Source: Ardenticatenaceae bacterium (GTDB lineage: Bacteria > Chloroflexota > Anaerolineae > Promineifilales > Promineifilaceae). Taken from it: a DNA stretch of 64,000 bases. The notes beneath the pieces were generated by a model. The model searched no databases and was not told where the DNA came from. It saw only the letters and a list, made by a program, of their open reading frames with translations. The stretch covers positions 33,762 to 97,761 of the forward strand of contig JACKBV010000014.1 of NCBI GenBank assembly GCA_020634315.1. Reading direction: 5' to 3'. Below, in pieces: positions 39,291 to 48,699 of the stretch (within the stretch, counting starts at the first letter, position 1; every line of letters starts with the position of its first letter). The position numbers and the translations under genes are program-made.

Positions 39291-39420
39291 AATGATGAAG
39301 GGAGTTGTGGCAATGGCTCCCCAAAATACGCTTCTTCCCAACAAACAGCTTACGAGTTTTAGTCGAGTAACGGTAGTATCAGCTGCCTATTTTGACCCAT
39401 GACTTTTGTCATATCTTTAG

Positions 39421-40980
39421 ATGGCAGGTTCTCGGCACAATAATATGGAATATGAAATTCCCATGAGTACAGACCTCGTCAACATTATTTTTGGCATGAA
39501 AGTGAGACAGGCACGCACGGAAGTGAACCTGTCCTTATCTGATCTGGCGAAGCGGGCGGGCTTATCGCCCTCGTACCTGACCGAAATTGAGAAAGGGCGC
39601 AAATACCCGCGCAATGACAAAATCATGCGCATGGCGTCTGTGTTGGGCAAAGAGTACGATGATTTGGTGTCGATTAAATTGCGCCCTTCGCTGGGATACC
39701 TGGAAGCGGCGCTGTCTTCTTCTATTTTGGGGCGCTTTCCCTTTGCCGAGTTTGGCTTTGAGCGGGAAGACCTGGTGAATTTGTTGACGCGTGAGCCAGA
39801 GAAGGCGAGCGCTTTGCTGCACGCTATTTTGGAGATTGCGCGGCGTTATGATTTGCGCGAGGAGGACTTTTTGCGGGCGGCGCTGCGTTCGTATCAGGAA
39901 ATCCACGAGAATTACTTCCCGGAGTTGGAGCAAGCGGCACAGGCTTTTACGCATGAATTGGGCGCGAAATATGATTTTCCAGCTGATGCGCCGTTGAATC
40001 AGGACACGTTGTTGGCGATTTTGCAGCAGGAATATGGCTACAAGGTTGACAATGAAATGATTGCGCAGCAGTCAGAGTTGAATGGGTACCGCTCTGTGTT
40101 TGTGGCCGGGGAACGGCCGTTACTGCTCATCAACAACCGGCTCTACCCACGCCAAATCAAATTCTTGCTGGCACGCGAGTTAGGCTACCAATATTTGCAA
40201 CTGCAAGAACGCTCGACAACATCGACCCCCGACGAAGTCACATCCTTTAACCAATTATTGCACGATTTCAAAGCCGCTTACTTTGGCGGCGCTTTGTTGA
40301 TGCCACGGGCGACCATTGTCGCTGACCTGGAACAGTTCTTTAGCCTGGAAACCTGGCAGCCTGATGTACTCAACGCCATGTTAGCCCGCTATGATGTGAC
40401 GCCAGAGATGCTCTTTTATCGGTTTAGCGAGCTAATCCCGCAGCATTTTGGCATTAAGATTCACTTTTTGCGGTATCACCAGATTGGGGAGAAGTATCGG
40501 CTGATCAAGGAATTGAACATGAATCAGTTGATGGTGCCCAGTGGCATTGGCCTGGATGAGCATTTTTGTCGCCGCTGGCTGTCGGTGCGTCTGCTGCGCG
40601 AGATTAGCGCCGCCCAGGAAACGGGAGAGTGGGAACGTTTCCCCCCGCCGGACATACATATTTCTCGTTTTTACAATTCAACCGATCAATTTGTGGCGTT
40701 GGGATTTGCGCGGTCGCTGCTGTTAACGTCTGGAGTGAACAGCAGTGTGACGGTTGGTTTCCGCCTGACGCCGGATTTATATAACAAAATCCGCTTCCTG
40801 AATGATCCGGCCATTGCCCATGTGACCATCAATGAAACGTGTGAACGCTGTCCGCTTTTGGATTGTGAAGTGCGTGCCGCGCCGCCAACGGTTTTGGAAG
40901 CCGAACAAGCCAAGGAAAGGCGGCAGCTTGCTTTGCAACAAGTCAATTACCATACCAGTTCAGCAGAGATTGCTCAATAA
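39421..40980 (+). CDS. RamB/ScfR-like XRE-family transcriptional regulator of acetate metabolism
   Basis: 519 residues. An XRE helix-turn-helix lies at about 25-80 (VRQARTEVNLSLSDLAKRAG, SPSYLTEIEKGRKYPRNDK). A middle IrrE/ImmA-like (DUF955) domain follows (PLLLINNRLYPRQIKFLLAR, ELGYQYLQ) but without an obvious HExxH, so it is probably a sensor rather than a protease. The C-terminal DUF2083-like region ends in CERCPLLDCEVRAAPP. This architecture matches actinobacterial RamB, which controls aceA and aceB, and ScfR short-chain fatty acyl regulators. Divergence from aceB-aceA supports the same role. The start is uncertain: ATGs at 39421, 39445 and 39463 all lack a clear ribosome binding site. 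Confidence 0.88.
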   Translation: MAGSRHNNMEYEIPMSTDLVNIIFGMKVRQARTEVNLSLSDLAKRAGLSPSYLTEIEKGRKYPRNDKIMRMASVLGKEYDDLVSIKLRPSLGYLEAALSSSILGRFPFAEFGFEREDLVNLLTREPEKASALLHAILEIARRYDLREEDFLRAALRSYQEIHENYFPELEQAAQAFTHELGAKYDFPADAPLNQDTLLAILQQEYGYKVDNEMIAQQSELNGYRSVFVAGERPLLLINNRLYPRQIKFLLARELGYQYLQLQERSTTSTPDEVTSFNQLLHDFKAAYFGGALLMPRATIVADLEQFFSLETWQPDVLNAMLARYDVTPEMLFYRFSELIPQHFGIKIHFLRYHQIGEKYRLIKELNMNQLMVPSGIGLDEHFCRRWLSVRLLREISAAQETGEWERFPPPDIHISRFYNSTDQFVALGFARSLLLTSGVNSSVTVGFRLTPDLYNKIRFLNDPAIAHVTINETCERCPLLDCEVRAAPPTVLEAEQAKERRQLALQQVNYHTSSAEIAQ

Positions 40981-41022
40981 GAGGTGGTTTTGCGGCTCTA
41001 TAAATGATGCAATTGCTGTATG

Positions 41023-41054
41023 AAAAAAGGCCCAGGTATGCTGGGCCTTTTTTT
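41023..41054. terminator. Bidirectional terminator
   Basis: AAAAAAGGCCCAG pairs with CTGGGCCTTTTTT around GTATG. It serves the regulator gene on the plus strand and the lipoprotein gene on the minus strand. Confidence 0.9.
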
Positions 41055-41074
41055 ATGTAAACGCAGGTCTGTTA

Positions 41075-42019
41075 TCAGGATATCCATTGCAGAGAAATTT
41101 CACCTTGCCAACCATCGGCGGTGCGCGTGAATTCGACAGCGAAGCCACCGCCGCTCAGGTAGAGCATGTCTGATGTTTTGGCGACGGCCCAGAAGCTGCT
41201 GAGAGAGACGCGGGCAGTGGTGGCGGAAACGGCCGTTATCTCGTCAAAGCGCAAATATAAAAAGTCGCCATCCTCATCTGCCTGCTTTTGAATTTCTTCC
41301 GGCGACATGACAACCAGATCAACGCCAGGTAACGTGGGGAGCATGTCTGGGTCAATGCCTTCGTTGGAAAGGACGATGTTGGGCTGACCCGCCAGTAAGC
41401 CATAGTCAGGAATAGACTGGTCTACGAGAGCCATTGTCAACGTCTGGCGCAGCAATTCTTGCAAATCAACTTCGCTTAGCTCAGATGCTTCCTCATTGGC
41501 AGAGCCATTGTCCACATCCAGGGTAAAGGTATCACTCATGCCATTGACGTTGACGGTGTAGGTGCCTGCTTTTAGGCCGACAACATCCAACGAGATGGAC
41601 TCCTCAAATTCAGAAACGACCTGTGTACACATCATGCCTTTGGGGCGCACGGTGTGAACCGTAATGTCGAAGGTGTTTCCGTTTTGTTCAATATCAATGG
41701 CGCCAAGGCTGGTACAACCATCGGGCAGCATACCAAAGATGGCGACATTGACCTGCACCGGGAAGGATTCGAGGAGCATGATTTGCATGCCCTGAATGGC
41801 GGCAAGGTTTGTGGTGGTGTCGGATTCGGCGGCAACGGCCGTATCCTCGTTTGTGCCGGGTGTTAAGGTGGAGGGAACGGCCGTGTCCGCCAATGGCATA
41901 TCCGGCTTCGTGTCCAAAAGCTCATTTGCGCTTGGCTCATTGCCCGTTGTCGCTGTACAGGCACTCATGAGCACAAAAACCAACAAGAACAAGATAGTTA
42001 CTTCAACTCGACTTTTCAT
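41075..42019 (-). CDS. Hypothetical lipoprotein
   Basis: 314 residues. The signal peptide VTILFLLVFVLMSACTAT has lipobox MSAC. A low-complexity linker rich in Asp, Thr and Pro follows. A beta domain at about 75-165 (LESFPVQVNVAIFGMLPDGC, TFDITVHTVRPKGMMCTQ, GLKAGTYTVNVNGMSDTF) looks like an immunoglobulin-like fold, with two cysteines that could pair. The C-terminal half (DFLYLRFDEITAVSATTARV, GFAVEFTRTADGWQGEIS) resembles a small alpha/beta domain. No named family recognised. GGAG lies upstream, a little far from the ATG (14 nt). Confidence 0.7.
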   Translation of the reverse strand: MKSRVEVTILFLLVFVLMSACTATTGNEPSANELLDTKPDMPLADTAVPSTLTPGTNEDTAVAAESDTTTNLAAIQGMQIMLLESFPVQVNVAIFGMLPDGCTSLGAIDIEQNGNTFDITVHTVRPKGMMCTQVVSEFEESISLDVVGLKAGTYTVNVNGMSDTFTLDVDNGSANEEASELSEVDLQELLRQTLTMALVDQSIPDYGLLAGQPNIVLSNEGIDPDMLPTLPGVDLVVMSPEEIQKQADEDGDFLYLRFDEITAVSATTARVSLSSFWAVAKTSDMLYLSGGGFAVEFTRTADGWQGEISLQWIS

Positions 42020-42195
42020 GATTAAGAGATTTACTCCTTTGTATCTATTTGCTGGGCAAAGTTCGTTTTGCCATTGCCTCTACAACGACACAAAGCGCGA
42101 TTTAGTTCCCGAAATCATGAAAATAGGAAGCAAACTGGGTGGCGAAAAGAGAGAAAGACTGGGGTGATAGCTGCACAGGTGGGGAAAGGCGGCTC

Positions 42196-42510
42196 CTAAA
42201 TTTGAAACCCACCCCGGTAAGGAATCACTTTATAATTGAAATCCGTGACATAAGACTCCAATTTCTCATTAATATCAAACCAAATGTCACTGACAAGCAA
42301 ATCATCTATCGTCAGGCGATCCTTGCAAACAAAGCCAATCAGCCGGTTGGGTGCATTGCCATAAGCTGTATGCCATGCTTCGCTCATCTGAAAGCCAAGC
42401 GACTGCATAGCCGGAATATAGCGCCCAGTCACAAATTGATAATAATCTTGCAGCATGTCCTGCTTAATTTCGTAACTGAGCAATACTTTAAATCCTAAAA
42501 CGTCATCCAT
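42196..42510 (-). CDS. Small alpha/beta-barrel (NIPSNAP-like) protein
   Basis: 104 residues, soluble. The pattern FKVLLSYEIKQDMLQDYYQF, RYIPAMQSLGFQMSEAWHTA, NAPNRLIGFVCKD and a final beta strand near YKVIPYRG resembles dimeric alpha-beta barrel proteins of the NIPSNAP/ABM type. GGAAA lies 7 nt before the ATG. It starts 24 nt after the stop of the histidine kinase on the same strand, so it is probably co-transcribed with it. Its function is unknown. Confidence 0.65.
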   Translation of the reverse strand: MDDVLGFKVLLSYEIKQDMLQDYYQFVTGRYIPAMQSLGFQMSEAWHTAYGNAPNRLIGFVCKDRLTIDDLLVSDIWFDINEKLESYVTDFNYKVIPYRGGFQI

Positions 42511-42533
42511 GATTTTTCCAATGTCATCACTTT

Positions 42534-44279
42534 TTACGATGCATCTATCTTAGCCAAAGGGATAGTAAAAGTAAATGTACTCCCCTCCCCTAGTTGGCTT
42601 TGGAATGAGATTTCCCCTTCTTGTGCTTCAACCATCTTCTTAACAATGGATAACCCTAAACCCCAACCTTGTTGTGCGCGTACCTCGCGACTTTCTGCGC
42701 GGAAGAATTGCGTAAACAGCTTAGTCTGGTCTTCCTCAGAAATGCCATAACCATTATCAATGACAGAGACACGGGCATATGTTTGCTGCGGCTCAATGAC
42801 AACGGCGATTTCCCCGCCATCTTGCGTGTATTTATGGGCATTGCTCACCAAATTGGAGAGAACCTGACCAATCCGCGTAGGGTCAGCGTAAACGGCAGCC
42901 AAATCTTCGGGCATCGTGACAGTTAACGTTTGCTGGCGACCGGCAATCGCTTCCTGCAAACTGTTGGAAACGTCTTCAACGACATCTTGCAGGAAGAAAC
43001 GCTTGTTTTCAAACTTCATGCGCCCACTTTCAATACGGTTAATGTCAGAAAGGTCGCTGATGAGCGTATTCATGCGGCTTAAATTGCGACGAATCACATC
43101 CACAAACTGAGTTTGCTGCTCATTTAACGCGCCAGTCATACCGCTGGCAAGCAAATCTGTATACCCCTTGATAGAGGTCATGGGCAGACGCAATTCGTGT
43201 GTGACAATAGAGATGAAGTCGCTTTTCGCTTTGTTGGCGGCGCGAATTTCTTCGTACAGACGCGAATTTTTGATGGCAACGGCCGCACGATCTGCCAGAC
43301 GTTCTACAAATGCTTTATCTTCCGCATCCAACGCGTTTAGCTGGTTTGCTTCCAGAGTAATCAAGCCAATAATCTCATCTTGTTCACGTTTGACGGGAAC
43401 GGCAAACTGGATCGCCGTTGGCGTTCCGTCAATGGCCTGTTCAGGCGTAACGTGTTGTGTGAAGACGGATTGCCCGGTTTGCAAGATTTGGGCCAGCACG
43501 GGATGCGAAGCAGGCACGATGTCGGTAATGCTGGTCGGATTGTACTCTTTGTAGGCCAGCAAACGGAGAAAACGTGTTTGCTCCTGGTCATCCCACTCAA
43601 TCAAGCCAATGGAGCCACCATCGGCATTGGTGTAGGCCACTGCCCAATCAAGTGCCAGGCTGAGCACACGGTTGAGGTCTAGAGACTTGTTCAACTGTTG
43701 GTCGATGCTTTGAAAGAGGGAAAGCTCTTGTACACGCCGCTCTAATGCCTGGTCGGTTTGCGTGAAGAGGCGTGCATTTTCAATGGCAATGGCTGCTTGA
43801 TTGGCAAAGGCACTGAGCAAATCAAGGTCTGCTTGCTCAAATACGCCCGTGAAAAAGCGGTTGTCAACGTAGACAACGCCAATGGTACGGCCGCGTGCGC
43901 GCAGCGGCGCACACATGATGGAGCGCAGCTGATAGCCGACAACGCTTTGTTGCGTGGAGAAACGTTCGTCTTCCTGGGCGTTGTTGGTGAGGATGCCGTC
44001 GCCGGTGGCGGCCGCGCGTTCGACGACGGTGCGGCTGATGTGCATGGAACGGCCGTCTATCGTTTCCTGATCCACATTACGCGCGGCCATCGTCTGCAAC
44101 TTACCGGTTACACTGTCAAACAACATCAGGAACCCGCGTTCTGCACCGGTGAGTTGGATGATTGCATCCATAACCTGATTCAATACTTCCGATAAATCCA
44201 GCGACGTCCCCAACTGCGAGCTTACTTCATAAAGGGCGGCTAGACGGGCTTGTTGGCTGTTGTCTTTATCTGTACTCAT
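42534..44279 (-). CDS. Sensor histidine kinase with two GAF domains
   Basis: About 581 residues, cytosolic (no membrane helix). The first GAF is at about 28-165 (LTGAERGFLMLFDSVTGKLQ, RSIMCAPLRARGRTIGVVYV). The second GAF is at about 200-345. HisKA follows with the phospho-acceptor in SIVTHELRLPMTSIKGY, then HATPase_c (VLSNLVSNAHKYTQDGGEIA, DNGYGISEEDQTKLFTQFFR, GWGLGLSIVKKMVEAQEGEI). All N, G1, F and G2 boxes are visible. No response regulator is adjacent. The start at 44279 (MSTDKD) lacks a good ribosome binding site; the frame is open upstream. The signal is likely a small cytosolic ligand or redox state. Confidence 0.9.
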   Translation of the reverse strand: MSTDKDNSQQARLAALYEVSSQLGTSLDLSEVLNQVMDAIIQLTGAERGFLMLFDSVTGKLQTMAARNVDQETIDGRSMHISRTVVERAAATGDGILTNNAQEDERFSTQQSVVGYQLRSIMCAPLRARGRTIGVVYVDNRFFTGVFEQADLDLLSAFANQAAIAIENARLFTQTDQALERRVQELSLFQSIDQQLNKSLDLNRVLSLALDWAVAYTNADGGSIGLIEWDDQEQTRFLRLLAYKEYNPTSITDIVPASHPVLAQILQTGQSVFTQHVTPEQAIDGTPTAIQFAVPVKREQDEIIGLITLEANQLNALDAEDKAFVERLADRAAVAIKNSRLYEEIRAANKAKSDFISIVTHELRLPMTSIKGYTDLLASGMTGALNEQQTQFVDVIRRNLSRMNTLISDLSDINRIESGRMKFENKRFFLQDVVEDVSNSLQEAIAGRQQTLTVTMPEDLAAVYADPTRIGQVLSNLVSNAHKYTQDGGEIAVVIEPQQTYARVSVIDNGYGISEEDQTKLFTQFFRAESREVRAQQGWGLGLSIVKKMVEAQEGEISFQSQLGEGSTFTFTIPLAKIDAS

Positions 44280-44336
44280 AAGGAAATCGGTGATTGGTGA
44301 TTCAGGCTGACAACATAGCAGCCAGATCGCCAACCT

Positions 44337-45008
44337 CTATTGTTCAAGTTGCTGATAATAATCACATAGTTCCTGTAAAGGGCAAACCGCGCAGTGCGGA
44401 TTGCGAGCCTGGCACACCTCACGGCCATGCCGAATGAGATTGAGATGCATGGCATAGAAGGTGTCGGGCCGATCAAGGGTAGCAAAGATAGTGTGTGCTT
44501 TTTCGGCAGATACTTTAGGGCCGATCAAACCCAGTCGTTGGGTGATGCGGTGAACGTGTGTATCCACCGGGAACGCCGGCCGTCCAAAAGCAAAAAGCAG
44601 AATGATGGCCGCCGTTTTGGGGCCAACCCCGTTAATGCTCGTAAGCCAGGCGGCAGCTTCATCTAATGGCATGTCGGCAAGAAAGTCAAGCGTTAAACGA
44701 CCCTGCCGTTCATACACTTGCTGCAATGCCTGCTGAATACGCGGCCCTTTCTGGTTTGCCAACCCGGCGGGGCGAATCGTCTCGACGATTTCCGCAGCAG
44801 GCGCGTGCAGCACATCTTCCCAATGCGGATACCGTTCCTTTAGTGCGTAAAATCCTTTGTCACGATTGATGTCGGAGGTTGATTGGGAAAGAATGGTGTT
44901 GACAAGCTCATCAATTGGAGGCAGGTGTTGTTGCCAACTTGGCTCACCATAAACAGCCTTGAGTTTGGCATATACTGCGTCGTACTTGTTCAATCTTGCC
45001 TCGTTCAT
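44337..45008 (-). CDS. nth: Endonuclease III (DNA glycosylase/AP lyase)
   Basis: Removes oxidised pyrimidines in base excision repair. 223 residues. It has the HhH motif and catalytic Lys in NGVGPKTAAIILLFAFG, the catalytic Asp in VDTHVHR, and a 4Fe-4S loop C-x6-C-x2-C-x5-C (CQARNPHCAVCPLQELC) near the C-terminus. LSQSTSDINRDKGF matches the family. The start at 45008 (MNEARL) gives the usual length; upstream in-frame codons look non-coding. Confidence 0.93.
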   Translation of the reverse strand: MNEARLNKYDAVYAKLKAVYGEPSWQQHLPPIDELVNTILSQSTSDINRDKGFYALKERYPHWEDVLHAPAAEIVETIRPAGLANQKGPRIQQALQQVYERQGRLTLDFLADMPLDEAAAWLTSINGVGPKTAAIILLFAFGRPAFPVDTHVHRITQRLGLIGPKVSAEKAHTIFATLDRPDTFYAMHLNLIRHGREVCQARNPHCAVCPLQELCDYYQQLEQ

Positions 45009-45154
45009 GTTGTTACCCGCTTCAATTGTACGGCAGGTTCCCAGAAAGGAACCGGGTGAACCCAATGAATTATGCGTGAAATTTTAGCAGGGGCAAATTG
45101 TCAGGCGGCACCTCATTACCTGACAAAAAATATGCGCGTGATTTTGTGGCCTTG

Positions 45155-45319
45155 CCAATGCGTGTACGATAGCGAATTCCGCATTGGAGTTGCTATGTTT
45201 CCGCATTGGAAAATTTTATTTGCGCCTTGGAAATTATAATTGGCGCATTGTTGTTTGCGAATCGCCCCATTGCCGGCCTGAAAGAAAGGCCTGCCAGGCG
45301 TCACAAGAGCCTGCCAGGC
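45155..45319. repeat. Intergenic stretch with short inverted and direct repeats
   Basis: The 450-nt gap between nth and tRNA-Leu holds no credible gene. CCAATGCG (45155-45162) pairs with CGCATTGG (45180-45187). GCATTGGA recurs at 45203, and variants occur near 45232 and 45243. The 11-bp palindrome GCCTGCCAGGC occurs at 45289 and 45309, 20 bp apart. The rest shows nothing. The sequence may include a tRNA promoter, but no clear boxes were seen. Confidence 0.4.
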
Positions 45320-45460
45320 CTTCAGCACCCTGCAAGAAAAACGGTCTATCCCAATCGGTCATAAGCGTATCAATGTCTTGGTATTGATTGATCGCAGCAA
45401 TGTCACCAATTAGTTGATGCAGCGACGGCTTGTCGCTATAATACGCAGCACTTAACCAAT

Positions 45461-45542
45461 GCCCTGGTGGCGGAATTGGCATACGCGGCAGGTTGAGGGC
45501 CTGTGCCCTTTGGGCGTGGAGGTTCGAGTCCTCTCCAGGGCA
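45461..45542 (+). tRNA. tRNA-Leu (anticodon GAG)
   Basis: 82 nt. The acceptor stem GCCCTGG pairs with CCAGGGC with discriminator A. The anticodon stem GCAGG/CCTGT holds the loop TTGAGGG, so the anticodon is GAG. The long variable arm is typical of class II tRNAs, and the T-loop GGTTCGAGTCC is intact. CCA is not encoded. A terminator starts 6 nt downstream. Confidence 0.95.
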
Positions 45543-45547
45543 TCAAA

Positions 45548-45577
45548 AGCATCAGCAGCAAAGCTGGTGCTTTTTTT
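45548..45577 (+). terminator. Rho-independent terminator of tRNA-Leu
   Basis: AGCATCAGC pairs with GCTGGTGCT (one G-U pair) around AGCAAA, then seven T. Confidence 0.88.
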
Positions 45578-45651
45578 GTTGGTATTTTGCGCGACAGCCA
45601 CCGCGTACAAGCCCGCACAACTTACATTTCCTGTGCCAGTGACCGATCTAG

Positions 45652-46587
45652 CTATGAGGTGTATTGGGCAAACCGTTCATCCTCTGCCAGGAGCTGCCGC
45701 AAGCCGTCGTTTAAATTGACCATAGGCTGATAGCCCAGCAGCAGCCGTGCGCGGCTGATGTCGGCAACGAGCCGTGGCACACCCCCTGATTTTTGCTGAT
45801 TGTGGATGATATTGGCCGAGTGACCGGAGGCTTGTTGCAGGATCTCCACCAGTTCGTTGAGGCTGGTTTCGCTGCCGCTGCCAATGTTGATGATTTTGCG
45901 GTTCACTTCTTTGGCGTTGGCGGCGGTGACAAGCGCGGTGACGACATCGGTGATGTAGACGAAATCGCGTGTTTGACGGCCGTTTCCAAACACCACCACC
46001 GACCCGCCTGTTAACACCTGCTGCAAAAAGCGCGGAATCACCGGGGCGTGCGAGATGGGCAGGCTTTGATGTGGCCCGTAGGCATTGAAAATGCGCAAAG
46101 CGACCGTCTCTATGCCCCATAATTCGCCAATGGTATGGATATATTGCTCGGCTGCCCATTTGCTGACGGCATAAGGCGAGTCTGGATTGGGTTTGTCGTT
46201 TTCATGCACGGGCTGTTCTGCCTGAAAGCCATAAATCGCGCCAGACGAGGCGAACACGACGCGCTTCACGCCCGTGTCGCGCATGGCTTCCATTAAGCTA
46301 ACCGTGCCGCCGACATTGACGCGGCTGTAATCGCGTGGGTAGAGGATGGATTGTGCCACCGAGACGCGTGCCGCCAGATGGTAAACACAATCGACATCGG
46401 GTAATAATGACCAGAGCAGGGGAATGTCATCGACATCTCCCCGGATAAATTGGATTTGTGGCAGCAAGTACGTGGCGTTGCCATTGCTTAAATCGTCAAG
46501 GACATAGACGGTGTGCCCATCTTTTGTTAGTTTGTTAGCCAGGGCTGTGCCCAGAAAGCCCGCCCCGCCGGTTACTAAAAAGCGCAT
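45652..46587 (-). CDS. NAD-dependent sugar-nucleotide epimerase/dehydratase
   Basis: 311 residues, extended short-chain dehydrogenase fold. It has the NAD motif TGGAGFLG at residues 7-14, the acidic residue after beta-2 in LDDLSNGN, HLAARVSV, the catalytic Ser in FASSGAIYG and the pair YAVSK. The sugar-binding region includes RIFNAYGPHQ and TRDFVYITDV. It is closest in layout to UDP-glucose 4-epimerases that make nucleotide sugars for glycans. Its neighbours also serve envelope functions. The exact sugar is not determinable. Confidence 0.9.
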   Translation of the reverse strand: MRFLVTGGAGFLGTALANKLTKDGHTVYVLDDLSNGNATYLLPQIQFIRGDVDDIPLLWSLLPDVDCVYHLAARVSVAQSILYPRDYSRVNVGGTVSLMEAMRDTGVKRVVFASSGAIYGFQAEQPVHENDKPNPDSPYAVSKWAAEQYIHTIGELWGIETVALRIFNAYGPHQSLPISHAPVIPRFLQQVLTGGSVVVFGNGRQTRDFVYITDVVTALVTAANAKEVNRKIINIGSGSETSLNELVEILQQASGHSANIIHNQQKSGGVPRLVADISRARLLLGYQPMVNLNDGLRQLLAEDERFAQYTS

Positions 46588-46747
46588 AGAACCTCCATTT
46601 GGCTTGATTTTAGCATGGGTGGTACTAAAGTCCCCTTCTTTACGGCCGTTTCCTCACTCACAATAACCTATGTCCGCAGTCGGTACTGCCGCAGGCGCTA
46701 TTTTCATACATTGTTATCAGTGGGGAGTATTGTGGAGAGGAATTAAT

Positions 46748-48631
46748 ATGATAAAAAATATGACAGGTATAATGATTCGTTTGTTGGCGTTGGGCGTGAT
46801 GATTGCTGTCTGGACGGTGCAGCCCGTGCATGGGGCTGGCGTGGTGGGCAATGGCACACCGGCAAGCTGTACAGAAGCAGCCTTGACATCTGCGCTAACG
46901 GGTGGCGGCACTGTCACCTTCAACTGTGGGGGAGCGCATACAATCACTGTTAGCAGCGAGAAAACAATCACAGCGGACACGGTTATCGACGGCGGCGGGC
47001 AAATTACGCTCAGCGGCGGCGGCAGTACGCGTGTTCTCAACATCCAAAATGGGGCGGAGGTTACGCTGCGCCACCTTACAATTGCGGACGGCAACAGTGG
47101 CAGCACGGACGGCGGTGGTGTTTTTGCCGAACGCTTGAGCACACTGACCATAGAAGATTGTACTTTTCGCGGAAATGTGGCCTTTAACGGCGGCGGATTG
47201 GCGACCAATGGTTGGGGAGCGCAAGATGACGGTGTTGTTGTCACGATTCGTGACAGCACGTTTACGCAAAATACGGCAACTGGCCCAGGGCTGGCAGGTG
47301 GCGGACACGGCGGTGGCGGTGTTTATCTGTCTGGCGGGTCGGCAGGCACGGTAGAGAACAGCTTTTTTAGCGCGAATCAGGCGGCCAATGGGGGCGCGAT
47401 TCATTTGCTGCATAGTAATTTGTTGGTAACGGCCGTTACCTTTACCAACAATATCGCCCAAAACAATGTCGGTGGCGGCGGCGGCGGGGCCATTTACATG
47501 GATGGCACCAAAAGCATGAGCGGCGAAGTGCGCATTGTTAATGCGACATTCGACGGCAACAGCACCAATCAATTGGGCGGGGCCATGTTTAGCTTCCCAG
47601 AAGGATCAGGCGCAACACATATTGATGGCAGCACGTTTGTCAGCAATGTTTCCACCAATCGCGGGCAAGGTGGCGCAATTTACCACCAAAGCGCGACCGG
47701 GAATGGCGCATTGACCATCGACAACAGCACATTTGTCGGCAATCGTGCCGAATCTGGGCCGTTGACTTCGGCCAGCCAGGGTGGCGCACTCTGGCTGTTG
47801 GATGCGCCGGTAACGATTACCAGCAGCACCTTTTACCAAAACGACGCCACCCATTCGCAAAACGACACCATGCCTGCCGATGATTGGCATCGTGGGTTTG
47901 GCGGGGCAATTCGCACCAGCGACAATACAACGATTATCAACAGCACGTTGGCGTATAACACAGCGGGCTTTGTTGGCGGGGCTATTGCCGGAGGAGCAAC
48001 GACACGCAATACGATTGTGTCGCAAAACAGCGGCGATAATCCGTGGGACATCCAGCAAAACTGCACGGATGAATTGACGAATGGCGGCCAAAATATTCAA
48101 TATCCACAGCGGACGACGGGCAATTTTAATGATTATGAATGTTTTGGCGGACAAACGGCCGTTAATCCCCTTTTAGGCACATTTGGCTCTTATGGAGGCC
48201 CGACGCAAACCTTGCCGTTGCAACAAGGCAGTCCGGCTATTGACGCCGCTAACAACTGCCCATTAACGGATCAGCGTGGGTTTGCACGCAATGGCCCGTG
48301 CGACATTGGCGCTTACGAGTTTGGCGGGGGTCTTGTCATCACCACTATAAACCCACCTTTTGTTGGCCTCGGCGAAGGAGCGTTGACATTAACTGTATCC
48401 GGGGTTGGCTTTACCGCGACAAGCGTGGTGCAGTGGGATGGTGTGCCGCGCACGACGACTTATGTGAACGCGGAAACGCTCACGGCGGCTATTCCCGCTG
48501 CGGATTTGGATGAAACAGGCTCGTTTCAGGTGACGGTTTATGATTCTGAGCGGGATTTGCTTTCAAATGCGATGACCTTCCGCGTTGTGGAGCAGGTGTA
48601 CCAGATATGGCTGCCGATGGTGCGGCATTAA
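46748..48631 (+). CDS. Secreted right-handed beta-helix protein with IPT/TIG domain
   Basis: 627 residues from the ATG at 46748, which has AGAGGA at good spacing; the longer frame to 46670 has none. The signal peptide is LLALGVMIAVWTVQPVHG. Then come several parallel beta-helix coils like polymorphic outer membrane/pectate-lyase-type repeats (ITVSSEKTITADTVIDGGGQ, TLRHLTIADGNSGSTDGGGV, GTVENSFFSANQAANGGAIH). An IPT/TIG-like domain near 545-620 follows (LTLTVSGVGFTATSVVQWDG), and the protein ends QIWLPMVRH, the shared tail motif. It is probably a surface adhesin or polysaccharide-binding protein; no catalytic motif is evident. Confidence 0.88.
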   Translation: MIKNMTGIMIRLLALGVMIAVWTVQPVHGAGVVGNGTPASCTEAALTSALTGGGTVTFNCGGAHTITVSSEKTITADTVIDGGGQITLSGGGSTRVLNIQNGAEVTLRHLTIADGNSGSTDGGGVFAERLSTLTIEDCTFRGNVAFNGGGLATNGWGAQDDGVVVTIRDSTFTQNTATGPGLAGGGHGGGGVYLSGGSAGTVENSFFSANQAANGGAIHLLHSNLLVTAVTFTNNIAQNNVGGGGGGAIYMDGTKSMSGEVRIVNATFDGNSTNQLGGAMFSFPEGSGATHIDGSTFVSNVSTNRGQGGAIYHQSATGNGALTIDNSTFVGNRAESGPLTSASQGGALWLLDAPVTITSSTFYQNDATHSQNDTMPADDWHRGFGGAIRTSDNTTIINSTLAYNTAGFVGGAIAGGATTRNTIVSQNSGDNPWDIQQNCTDELTNGGQNIQYPQRTTGNFNDYECFGGQTAVNPLLGTFGSYGGPTQTLPLQQGSPAIDAANNCPLTDQRGFARNGPCDIGAYEFGGGLVITTINPPFVGLGEGALTLTVSGVGFTATSVVQWDGVPRTTTYVNAETLTAAIPAADLDETGSFQVTVYDSERDLLSNAMTFRVVEQVYQIWLPMVRH

Positions 48632-48699
48632 GATGGGTTAAGGGTGGATGAGGGCAACGGCCGTTGCCATTGAACCACTCCGCGCTCTTTTCTATTATC

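Noticed and set aside
45234..45482. 82-residue minus-strand ORF
   Set aside because: It overlaps tRNA-Leu, has no ribosome binding site and no protein-like pattern.
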